Shown piece after piece: positions 1-5,918 of a stretch of 16,322 nt of DNA. The DNA lies in NCBI GenBank assembly GCA_905215595.1, contig CAJMQZ010000040.1, positions 1 through 16,322 on the forward strand, given 5' to 3'. The DNA comes from an uncultured bacterium. GTDB taxonomy: Bacteria; Bacillota; Clostridia; Oscillospirales; Ruminococcaceae. A program made the translations under genes and the position numbers. How positions within the stretch are numbered: the first letter of the stretch is position 1; every line of letters begins with the position of its first letter. The notes below the pieces were generated by a model, which saw only the letters and a program-made list of their open reading frames with translations, did not search any database and had not been told where the DNA came from.

Positions 1-644
1 CCTGGGAGCGCGGCTGGTCCTTCATCAAGCGTGCCGGTTCCGTCATTCTGCTGGCAACCGTCGCCATCTGGTTCCTGCAGGGCTTCGGCTTCGAGAACGG
101 CGCCTTCGGCATGGTCGAGGATCAGGACAACTCCGTCCTGGCTGCTATCGCAACCAAAGTCGCTTGGATCTTCGCGCCTCTGGGCTTCGGCAACTGGAAA
201 GCTACCGTCGCTTCCGTGTCCGGCCTGATCGCCAAGGAGAACGTCGTTGGTACCTTCGGCGTCCTGTATCACTTCGGCGGCGAGCTGTCTGAGAACGGCG
301 ACGAGATCTGGGCCGCTGTGGCACAGGATTACACCGCGCTGTCTGCTTACGCCTTCATGATCTTCAACCTGCTGTGCGCTCCCTGCTTCGCAGCCATGGG
401 CGCTATCAAGCGTGAGATGAACAACGGCAAGTGGACCGCCATCGCCATTGGTTATATGTGCGCTCTGGCTTACTGTGCTGCTCTGGTCGTGTACCAGATC
501 GGCGGCCTGATCACTGGCGAGATCGGCTTCAACTTCTTCACCATCGTGGCTGCTGTGGTTCTGGTGGCCTTCATCTACCTGATGGTGCGTCCCAACAAGT
601 ATGCGGGTAACAACGAAGTCAAGATCGACGTGACCAAGATCTGA
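1..644 (+). CDS. feoB: Ferrous iron transport protein B, C-terminal part (5' end outside window)
   Basis: FeoB is the GTP-driven inner-membrane ferrous iron importer. Only the last 213 or so codons are present; the reading frame is open from base 3 and enters from the left edge, ending at TGA 642-644. The visible protein begins with a segment rich in W, F and L, then carries the conserved membrane core around AKENVVGTFGVLY, which matches the AKExVVGTLGVLY motif of the FeoB C-terminal gate domain. Several hydrophobic helices follow (AAMGAIKREMNNGKWTAI, then ALAYCAALVVYQIGGL) and the protein ends in a short polar tail. The N-terminal G domain is not in the window. A small cysteine-rich FeoB partner follows 35 bases downstream and a DtxR-like regulator lies beyond, the normal arrangement of Firmicute feo loci. 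No frame defect is visible. The family call is secure; substrate specificity for Fe2+ is by family. Confidence 0.93.
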   Translation, partial: WERGWSFIKRAGSVILLATVAIWFLQGFGFENGAFGMVEDQDNSVLAAIATKVAWIFAPLGFGNWKATVASVSGLIAKENVVGTFGVLYHFGGELSENGDEIWAAVAQDYTALSAYAFMIFNLLCAPCFAAMGAIKREMNNGKWTAIAIGYMCALAYCAALVVYQIGGLITGEIGFNFFTIVAAVVLVAFIYLMVRPNKYAGNNEVKIDVTKI

Positions 645-679
645 TCAAACTGCATGACATGTGAAAGGGTGTGTTTTGT

Positions 680-862
680 ATGATGGAATTCCTCGCTGCA
701 AATTTTAATCTGCCCACGATCATTGTGGCAGTCATCGTGTTTGGCGGTGTGGGCTGGATCACATGGCACTCCCACAAGCATGGCGGCGGCTGCAGTGGGT
801 GCAGCGGCTGCGGCGAAGGCGGCTGCAATGGCAGCTGCAGCGGTTGCAGCGGCTGTCACTGA
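680..862 (+). CDS. FeoB-associated Cys-rich membrane protein
   Basis: A 60-residue protein with one N-terminal transmembrane helix (about residues 9-26, NLPTIIVAVIVFGGVGWIT) and a short His/Lys linker. The tail has seven cysteines in CSGC-type spacing (residues about 38-59). This matches the small FeoB-associated Cys-rich proteins found next to feoB in Firmicutes; their role is uncertain, and metal capture or delivery at the transporter is a common proposal. ATG 680 is chosen because AAAGGG at 664-669 sits at suitable spacing; ATG 683 is an alternative, and GTG 671 in the same frame is too close to that site. It lies 35 bases after feoB and before a strong terminator, so it is probably the last gene of the feo operon. 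Confidence 0.85.
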   Translation: MMEFLAANFNLPTIIVAVIVFGGVGWITWHSHKHGGGCSGCSGCGEGGCNGSCSGCSGCH

Positions 863-882
863 GCATTGAAATGATCCGCAAA

Positions 883-919
883 GGGCGCGGGCTGAACCTC
901 TCGGCTCGCGCTCTTTTTT
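883..919 (+). terminator. Rho-independent terminator of the feo operon
   Basis: A 13-base stem (883-895 with 901-913, mostly G-C with a few G-T pairs) around the loop ACCTC is followed by six T at 914-919. It lies 20 bases after the cysteine-rich gene and separates the feo genes from the regulator. Confidence 0.85.
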
Positions 920-931
920 AAGCAAAATAAA

Positions 932-965
932 GTTAGCTTATGATAACACCGGGCAAGCCCCGGTG
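932..965 (+). promoter_or_regulatory. Possible promoter, dyad and hairpin before the DtxR-like regulator
   Basis: TATGAT at 939-944 is a plausible -10 hexamer, but no good -35 lies 17 bases upstream (TTTTAA only). The dyad GTTA-N8-TAAC (932-947) overlaps it and could be an operator. A perfect 7-bp hairpin CACCGGG/CCCGGTG (947-953, 959-965) lies just upstream of the ribosome site. All three are readable, but their function is inferred. Confidence 0.35.
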
Positions 966-987
966 CACAAAAAGGAGAGTGACCGGT

Positions 988-1383
988 ATGCAGCTGACCG
1001 CAGCGCATCTGCGCTATCTGCTGGCCATCTACGAGGTAAGCCGCACCCATCTGGACATCAGCTCCCGCAGCATTGCGGAAAAGCTGGGGGTGACAAAGCC
1101 CTCGGTGGTGCGCATTTTGAACCTGCTCATGGAGCAGGGCATGATCGTAAAGGAGTACTACGGTAAAATTTACCTGACCGACCGCGGCATCTGGGTGGCA
1201 AAGCGGGTGCAGCAGGAGCTGGACGCCATTCTGGCGCACTTCCCGCCGGTGAGCGGGGAGCTGACGGGCGAGGAGCAGTGGAACGCCGCCCTTGCCATGA
1301 CCAGCGCTTTGCCCCAGCGCCTTTTTACCGCCGACTATGAGCGGATGGTGGAAGGGGAGGAAACTCCCTCAGTCAAAGCCTGA
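988..1383 (+). CDS. DtxR/MntR-like winged-helix regulator, divergent
   Basis: A 131-residue protein. The start is ATG 988, 10 bases after AAGGAG (972-977); an upstream in-frame start at 940 has no comparable site. The N-terminal half is a DtxR/MntR-type winged helix: LRYLLAIYEVS, then the HTH SIAEKLGVTKPSVVRILNLL and the wing YYGKIYLTDRG. In family members the dimerisation/metal domain carries Asp, Glu and His ligands (in MntR D8, E11, H77, E99, E102, H103). By eye these positions are not conserved here: the equivalent of the MntR EHH stretch reads roughly MTSALP, and the only His in the second half is in AHFPPV. It may therefore sense metal differently or not at all. The last codons (PSVKA and stop) lie inside a palindromic repeat, so the original C-terminus was probably altered. 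Position beside feoB suggests control of iron transport, which is inference. Confidence 0.8.
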   Translation: MQLTAAHLRYLLAIYEVSRTHLDISSRSIAEKLGVTKPSVVRILNLLMEQGMIVKEYYGKIYLTDRGIWVAKRVQQELDAILAHFPPVSGELTGEEQWNAALAMTSALPQRLFTADYERMVEGEETPSVKA

Positions 1384-1412
1384 CGGCTTTGCCAGCTCCC
1401 CCGAGGGGGAGC
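1364..1412 (+). repeat. Palindromic repeat module overlapping the regulator 3' end
   Basis: CTCCCTCAG is followed by stem 1 (CAAAGCC 1374-1380 with GGCTTTG 1385-1391, loop TGAC) and stem 2 (GCTCCCCC 1395-1402 with GGGGGAGC 1405-1412). It has the same layout as the modules at 1711, 8982, 9204 and 13680. The stop codon TGA 1381-1383 of the regulator lies in the first hairpin loop. Confidence 0.85.
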
Positions 1413-1454
1413 TTCTGGTGCGCCCGGACACTTTGCGGTTCAACCGAGAGGTGA

Positions 1455-1490
1455 GGACGATTTAGAATGCGCTGCGCTCCGCGGGGAAAG
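1455..1490 (-). repeat. Partial copy of the gene-end repeat (element A), inverted
   Basis: On the minus strand this stretch matches the end of the repeat seen in full at 2131-2187: GCGGAGCGC, then GCATTCTAAATCGTCC. The central part (CGCTAATTATGCGCAGAG) is missing, so it looks like a deletion derivative. Relative to the upstream plus-strand regulator it has the orientation that the full copies have relative to oppF and oppA. Confidence 0.65.
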
Positions 1491-1529
1491 TTTCTGCCTG
1501 CCGTCAGCGGGCAAAGACGCTCCGCTGGG

Positions 1530-1575
1530 CCAGAGGCAGGGAGGGGTGTTCTGACTCCCCCCTCCCTACCTCTGG
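1530..1575. repeat. 17-bp inverted repeat, G-rich on one arm
   Basis: The arm 1530-1546 pairs with 1559-1575 with one mismatch around a 12-base loop. The left arm contains GGGAGGGG. There is no T-tract, so it is not an obvious terminator; it may belong to another interspersed repeat family. The rest of 1413-1644 shows no gene: the one open frame there has no ribosome site and unlikely composition. Confidence 0.7.
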
Positions 1576-1644
1576 ACTCCACCCACCCCGCAACGGGTCA
1601 AGGGCTGCACGCCCTTAACAAACCTAAAGAAGAAGTCGAAGCAC

Positions 1645-1693
1645 AAAAAAGCTAGCGCTGCGCCAGTCGGCGCTATCGCTTTAACGCTTTTTT
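1645..1693. terminator. Probable bidirectional terminator-like hairpin
   Basis: A6GC (1645-1652) pairs with GCT6 (1686-1693), enclosing a second stem TAGCGC (1653-1658) with GCGCTA (1670-1675). Flanking A and T tracts would let it act in either direction. It lies 260 bases beyond the regulator stop and could be that gene's terminator, displaced by inserted repeats. Confidence 0.5.
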
Positions 1694-1710
1694 CGCTTCT
1701 CCATTAAAAG

Positions 1711-1905
1711 CCCCTCAGTCGCTGCGCGACAGCTCCCCCAAGGGGGAGCAGGCACGCCCTGAAGCTTTCTCATTATTCCTAAAACTTTAGCAACGAGGTT
1801 AACGGCTTGGCTCTCCCCTTGAGGAAAGACTTCCCCCGTTCCGGGGGAAGATGTCACCGCAGGTGACAAAAAGGGGAATCTGGCGCGGGAGCGCCTGAGA
1901 GGGCG
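1711..1905. repeat. Composite palindromic repeat array
   Basis: It contains a module at 1711-1749 (stem GTCGC/GCGAC, then GCTCCCCC/GGGGGAGC). A spacer at 1751-1798, read on the minus strand, resembles 9044-9089 and 16231-16277. Three inverted modules follow: CTTCCCCCG hairpin 1830-1850, GTCACC/GGTGAC 1853-1867 and GGCGC/GCGCC 1882-1895. There is no coding signal. Confidence 0.85.
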
Positions 1906-1926
1906 AAGCTGGCGCAATAGCTTACC

Positions 1927-1960
1927 CCTTCTGTCAAAGCCGATAGGCTTTGACAGAAGG
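1927..1960. repeat. Perfect 15-bp inverted repeat
   Basis: The arms 1927-1941 and 1946-1960 are perfectly complementary around the loop GATA; the core CAAAGCC/GGCTTTG is also the first stem of the repeat at 1364. There is no T-tract. Confidence 0.8.
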
Positions 1961-1975
1961 AGTTCGTTCCAAACT

Positions 1976-2187
1976 CCTCCCGTGAAAATGCGTTTGGAGC
2001 GGCCCGCAGAGCTTGTCGGGGCAAAGCCCCTCCATCTGCTAGCGCAGACCGCTCTGCCGCTTAAAAGCCCCACTGGGGCTTTCATTGCTGCGCTGCGCTC
2101 CGCAAACGCGGTCGCTCCAAACGCGAAATAAAAATAATCTTTCCGCTAATTATGCGCAGAGCAACGCGGAGCGCATTCTAAATCGTC
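1976..2187 (+). repeat. Interrupted composite repeat: conserved tail, split hairpin, element A
   Basis: CCTCCCGTGAAAATG (1976-1990) leads into a hairpin whose 12-bp arms GCGTTTGGAGCG (1990-2001) and CGCTCCAAACGC (2113-2124) are about 110 bases apart. A full element A follows (2131-2187). At 9492-9604 and 13832-13941 the same three parts occur with compact hairpins and 4-base loops, so this copy appears to carry an insert. The insert is flanked by CCGCA at 2004-2008 and 2100-2104 and contains a small hairpin AAAGCCCC/GGGGCTTT (2064-2082). Confidence 0.7.
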
Positions 2188-2231
2188 CCACTGCCCGGCG
2201 GGGCAGACAAGACCAAAAAGGAGAAACACCC

Positions 2232-3962
2232 ATGATAAACAAAAAACTGCTGTCCTTCGACCGGGCGGCGCTGCGCTATGTTTGGGCAAACGTGGCGTTC
2301 CAGTGGCTGGGGCTGATATGTAATATCATCTTTGTCCGGGCGGTCGCCCGGCTGGTGGGAGCGGCCTTTGCGGGCAGCCTGACCGCTGCCGCGCTGCGGC
2401 AGAATATCCTGCTCTGTCTTGGTACGGTGCCGCTGCGCTTTGCCTTTACCATGCTGGCTTCCGGCATGAGCGATCAGGCCTCGCGGGACGTCAAGCGTAC
2501 CCTGCGCAGCAAAATCTACGAAAAACTCACCCGCCTTGGCCCCGGCTATACCGCCACGGTGGCTACCAGCGAAGTGGTCATGCTGGCCAGCGAGGGCGTG
2601 GAGCAGATCGACACCTACTTTGCAAAATATCTGCCCCAGCTGTTTTACAGCCTGCTGGCACCCGTCACCCTGTTTGCGCTGCTGGTGGGGGTGCACGCGC
2701 GGTCGGCGGTCATCCTGCTGTGCTGTGTGCCGCTGATCCCCATGTCCATCGTGGCGGTGCAGAAGTTTGCCAAAAAGCTGCTGGCCAACTACTGGAGCGA
2801 GTATACCACGCTGGGCGACAGCTTTCTGGAGAACATTCAGGGGCTGACCACCCTGAAAATTTATCAGGCTGACGGCTGGAAGCACGAGCAGATGAACGCC
2901 GAAGCCGAGCGCTTCCGCAAGATCACCATGCGGGTGCTGACCATGCAGCTGAACTCGGTCACTCTGATGGACCTGATGGCCTACGGCGGCGCGGGGCTGG
3001 GCATCATCAGCGCCGTAGCGGCTTTTGGGGCAGGGCAGCTGGAACTGACCGCCACCCTGACCATTTTGCTGCTGGCGGCAGACTTTTTCCTGCCGCTGCG
3101 GCTGCTGGGCAGCTACTTCCACATTGCCATGAACGGCGCGGCTTCGGCGGAGAAGATCTTCCGGCTGCTGGCAGCCGAGGAGCCGCAGGACGGCGCACAG
3201 AGCGCCCCGGCGGACACCACACTGGCGCTGGAGGATGTGACCTTTGGCTACGAGGCAGGCCGCACCGTGCTGAAAGACGTTTCCTTTACGGTGCCGCAGG
3301 GCAGCTTTGTCTCGCTGGTGGGCGCTTCCGGCAGCGGCAAAAGCACCATTGCCGCCCTGCTGGCGGGGCGCTGCACCGGGTACACCGGTCGGGTGACCAT
3401 GGGCGGCGTGCCGGTACAGCAGTTACAGCAGGCTGCGCGGCAGCGCACGCTGACCGTCGTGCCCCACGATTCCACCATTTTTAAAGGCACGGTGGAAAAC
3501 AACCTGCGCATGGCAAAGCCGCAAGCCACCGAGAGCGAGCTCTGGGCGGCGCTGGGGGAAGTGAACCTTGCGGACTTCTGCCGCAGCCAGAACGGCTTAC
3601 AGACCGCCGTGCACGAGGGCGGCAGCAACCTTTCCGGCGGGCAGCGGCAGCGCCTTGCTATGGCGCGCGCTTTGCTGCACGATACCCCCATCTACCTCTT
3701 CGATGAAGCCACCTCCAACGTGGATGCCGAGAGCGAAAACGACATCATGGCGGCCATCCGGGGTCTGGCGGGGAAAAAGACGGTGATTCTGATCTCCCAC
3801 CGGCTGGCAAACGTGGTGGACAGCGACTGCATCTATGTGCTGGAAAACGGCCGCATTGCCGAGCAGGGCACCCACCCGCAGCTACTGGCGCACGGGGGCG
3901 CTTACTGCCGCCTGTACACCGCCCAGAAGCAGCTGGAGATCCTTGCAAAGGAGGATGCCTGA
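2232..3962 (+). CDS. cydD: CydD-type ABC half-transporter (membrane domain plus ATPase)
   Basis: A 576-residue fusion of an exporter membrane domain (about residues 15-320) and a nucleotide-binding domain. ATG 2232 follows AAAAAGGAG (2213-2221); a longer in-frame extension runs through repeats and is rejected. CydD-like marks are GVEQIDTYFAKYLPQ (122-136) and SYFHIAMNGAASAEKIF (from 294). ATPase motifs are Walker A GASGSGKST (364-372), signature LSGGQ (from 467), Walker B IYLFDE (487-492) and the switch His in ISH (523). In bacteria with cytochrome bd, CydDC exports cysteine and glutathione, and heme has been linked to it. It overlaps the next gene by one base, so the pair should form a heterodimer. 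No clear promoter is visible upstream; only repeats and a small hairpin (2191-2206) precede it. It could also be a multidrug-type heterodimer. Confidence 0.85.
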   Translation: MINKKLLSFDRAALRYVWANVAFQWLGLICNIIFVRAVARLVGAAFAGSLTAAALRQNILLCLGTVPLRFAFTMLASGMSDQASRDVKRTLRSKIYEKLTRLGPGYTATVATSEVVMLASEGVEQIDTYFAKYLPQLFYSLLAPVTLFALLVGVHARSAVILLCCVPLIPMSIVAVQKFAKKLLANYWSEYTTLGDSFLENIQGLTTLKIYQADGWKHEQMNAEAERFRKITMRVLTMQLNSVTLMDLMAYGGAGLGIISAVAAFGAGQLELTATLTILLLAADFFLPLRLLGSYFHIAMNGAASAEKIFRLLAAEEPQDGAQSAPADTTLALEDVTFGYEAGRTVLKDVSFTVPQGSFVSLVGASGSGKSTIAALLAGRCTGYTGRVTMGGVPVQQLQQAARQRTLTVVPHDSTIFKGTVENNLRMAKPQATESELWAALGEVNLADFCRSQNGLQTAVHEGGSNLSGGQRQRLAMARALLHDTPIYLFDEATSNVDAESENDIMAAIRGLAGKKTVILISHRLANVVDSDCIYVLENGRIAEQGTHPQLLAHGGAYCRLYTAQKQLEILAKEDA

Positions 3963-5635
3963 TGAACGACACAACCACTCACCGCACCCCCGCCGCCATT
4001 GTGGTGCGGCTGATCGTGCTGGTAAAGCCCATGCTGCCCATCATGCTGGCAGCCATCGTCATGGGCGTGGCGGGGCACTTCTGCGCCACCTTCATCACCA
4101 TTTTCGGCGGCTTTGCCATCCTGACCGCTGCCGGTCTGCAAAGCCCGCTGCCCACCGTGGGCACGGCCTTCGGGTGCATTCTGGTGTTTGCTTTGCTGCG
4201 CGGCGTGCTGCGCTATGCGGAGCAGGCCTCCAACCACTATATCGCCTTCCGGCTGCTGGCGCTCATCCGGGATAAGGTGTTCGGCGCGCTGCGCCGCCTG
4301 ACCCCCGCAAAGCTGGAGGGCCGCGACCGGGGCGACCTGATCTCCCTGATCACCGCCGACATCGAGGCGCTGGAGGTGTTCTACGCCCACACCATCTCGC
4401 CGGTGTGCATCGCCGTGCTCTGGGCGGCGGGCATGACTGCCTTTACGGCGCACTGGCACATTCTGCCCGCGTTGGCGCTGCTGGTGGGCTATTTGATGGT
4501 GGGTGTGGTGCTGCCGGTGTGGAGCGCAAAGCGCGGACAGGCCGTTGCCCGGGAATACCGGCAGGCGCTGGCGGATACCAACAGCGATGTGCTGGAAAGC
4601 CTGCGCGGCCTGCGGGATACGTTGCAGTATCAGGACACCGCCGCCCGGGCAGCGGGCATCACCGCCCACAGCGAGACGCTGGGTGCAAAGCAGACGGCAC
4701 TGAAGTACCGCGAGGGGCTGATCGTGGCTGTGACCAACACGCTGATTTTGTTCACCACGCTGGCGGTGCTGGGCGTGAGCCTGTGGCTGTACCAACGCGG
4801 CGAGCTGGCGGCGCAGGGGGTGCTGGTGTGCACCCTGACCGCGCTCAGCTCCTTCGGGCCGGTGGTGGCGCTGGCGAACCTTGGTGCAGGGCTGACGCAG
4901 GTATTTGCCAGCGCAGACCGCGTGCTGGCGCTGCTGGACGAAGCACCGGTGACCCCCGAGGTGACCGACGGCGAAAACACCCCCTTTGCGGGGGCCGAGG
5001 TGCGCGGCGTCAGCTTTGGCTACGCGGGGGAGCAGGTGCTGCGGGAGATCAGCCTGACCATCCCGGAAAAAAAGATCGTGGGCATCACCGGGCGCTCCGG
5101 CAGCGGCAAAAGCACCCTGCTGCGGCTGCTGATGCGCTTCTGGGACGTGCAGACCGGCAGCATCCGGTTTGGCGCAGAGGACATCCGGCGGGTGAACACC
5201 GCCGCCCTGCGCGCGCAGGAAAGCCTTGTGACCCAGGAAACCGAACTGTTTGCGGATACCATCGGCAACAACATCCGCATTGCAAAGCGCGATGCTACGC
5301 AGGAAGAAGTGGAGATTGCCTGCAAAAAGGCTGCGTTGGATGACTTTATCCGCAGCCTGCCCAAGGGCTACGACACCCCCGTGGGTGAGCTGGGCGGCAC
5401 CCTTTCCGGCGGCGAGCGGCAGCGCATCGGGGTGGCGCGGGCATTTTTGCACGATGCACCATTTTTGCTGCTGGACGAGCCAACCTCCAACCTTGACAGC
5501 CTGAACGAGGGCATCATCCTGCGCGCCGTCCGCGCCGAGTGCAAAGACCGCACGGTGCTGCTGGTATCCCACCGCAAGTCCACCATGGCTGCGGCGGATG
5601 TGAGCTTCTCGGTAGAGAGCGGAAGGGTAAGCTGA
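3962..5635 (+). CDS. cydC: CydC-type ABC half-transporter (membrane domain plus ATPase)
   Basis: A 557-residue partner of the preceding gene. Its ATG shares the last base of the upstream TGA (3960-3962), and AAAGGAGG (3947-3954) lies inside the upstream gene, so translation is probably coupled. CydC-like marks are RYAEQASNHYIAFRLLA (84-100) and GDLISLITADIEALEVFY (124-141). ATPase motifs are GRSGSGKST (377-385), LSGGE (481-485), Walker B FLLLDEP (501-507) and SH (536-537). Both subunits keep the catalytic Glu after Walker B and the H-loop His, so both ATP sites look competent. CydC normally works only with CydD in the membrane. No cytochrome bd gene lies in the window, so the cargo cannot be read from context. 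The gene ends 8 bases before a strong terminator. Confidence 0.85.
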   Translation: MNDTTTHRTPAAIVVRLIVLVKPMLPIMLAAIVMGVAGHFCATFITIFGGFAILTAAGLQSPLPTVGTAFGCILVFALLRGVLRYAEQASNHYIAFRLLALIRDKVFGALRRLTPAKLEGRDRGDLISLITADIEALEVFYAHTISPVCIAVLWAAGMTAFTAHWHILPALALLVGYLMVGVVLPVWSAKRGQAVAREYRQALADTNSDVLESLRGLRDTLQYQDTAARAAGITAHSETLGAKQTALKYREGLIVAVTNTLILFTTLAVLGVSLWLYQRGELAAQGVLVCTLTALSSFGPVVALANLGAGLTQVFASADRVLALLDEAPVTPEVTDGENTPFAGAEVRGVSFGYAGEQVLREISLTIPEKKIVGITGRSGSGKSTLLRLLMRFWDVQTGSIRFGAEDIRRVNTAALRAQESLVTQETELFADTIGNNIRIAKRDATQEEVEIACKKAALDDFIRSLPKGYDTPVGELGGTLSGGERQRIGVARAFLHDAPFLLLDEPTSNLDSLNEGIILRAVRAECKDRTVLLVSHRKSTMAAADVSFSVESGRVS

Positions 5636-5643
5636 ACAAACAC

Positions 5644-5675
5644 AAAACCGGACAGCCCGCGGGCTGCCCGGTTTT
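5644..5675 (+). terminator. Terminator of the cydDC operon
   Basis: AAAACCGGACAGCCCG pairs with CGGGCTGCCCGGTTTT (one A-C mismatch on this strand) and continues into a run of six T (5672-5677). A-rich on the left, it could also act on the minus strand. Confidence 0.88.
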
Positions 5676-5699
5676 TTGGTGGTGGATGATTGGGAATGC

Positions 5700-5874
5700 G
5701 CTCCCGCGCCGGGGGAAGGTGGCGCGCAGCGCCGGATGAGGGGCAGCACTCATTAGCCTTGCTGCGCCCTCTCAGTCACCTGCGGTGCCAGATTCCCCTT
5801 TTTGTCACCTACGGTGACAAAAAGGGGAATCTGGCGCGTTAGCGCCTGAAGGGTGACCCCACCCGTGAAAATGC
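5700..5874. repeat. Palindromic repeat array between convergent operons
   Basis: The block 5715-5742 is, on the minus strand, the CCTCATCCGGCGCTGCGCGC unit that recurs at 16121. A module TCACC/GGTG lies at 5775-5787. A 23-bp perfect inverted repeat spans 5787-5835 with loop TAC. GGCGC/GCGCC is at 5833-5846, and the tail CCCGTGAAAATGC at 5862-5874 abuts the next terminator. The 283-base gap holds no gene. Confidence 0.85.
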
Positions 5875-5904
5875 AAAAGCCGGACAGCTTGCAGGCTGCC
5901 CGGC
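5875..5904 (-). terminator. Terminator of the ligase-SGNH hydrolase operon
   Basis: On the minus strand a stem from GCCGGGCAGC with GCTGTCCGGC (5879-5904, loop TGCA) is followed by TTTTGCATTTT. It lies 14 bases after the hydrolase stop. Its outer stem sequence is nearly the same as that of the cydC terminator 200 bases away. Confidence 0.8.
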
Positions 5905-5918
5905 ATGGTGCGTTGTGG

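Noticed and set aside
1467..1655. 62-codon plus-strand open frame between the regulator and cydD
   Set aside because: It starts inside a repeat remnant, has no ribosome site, crosses a 17-bp inverted repeat and has Pro/Gly/Arg-rich composition typical of GC-rich non-coding sequence.
2085..2231. N-terminal extension of CydD to an upstream in-frame start
   Set aside because: The extension is encoded by element A and flanking repeat; a strong AAGGAG site precedes ATG 2232 and the protein aligns with the family from there.
3902..5749. 615-codon minus-strand open frame opposite cydC
   Set aside because: It is antisense to a clear ABC gene, with His/Gln/Arg-rich composition and no family motifs; a product of high GC and the codon bias of the real gene.
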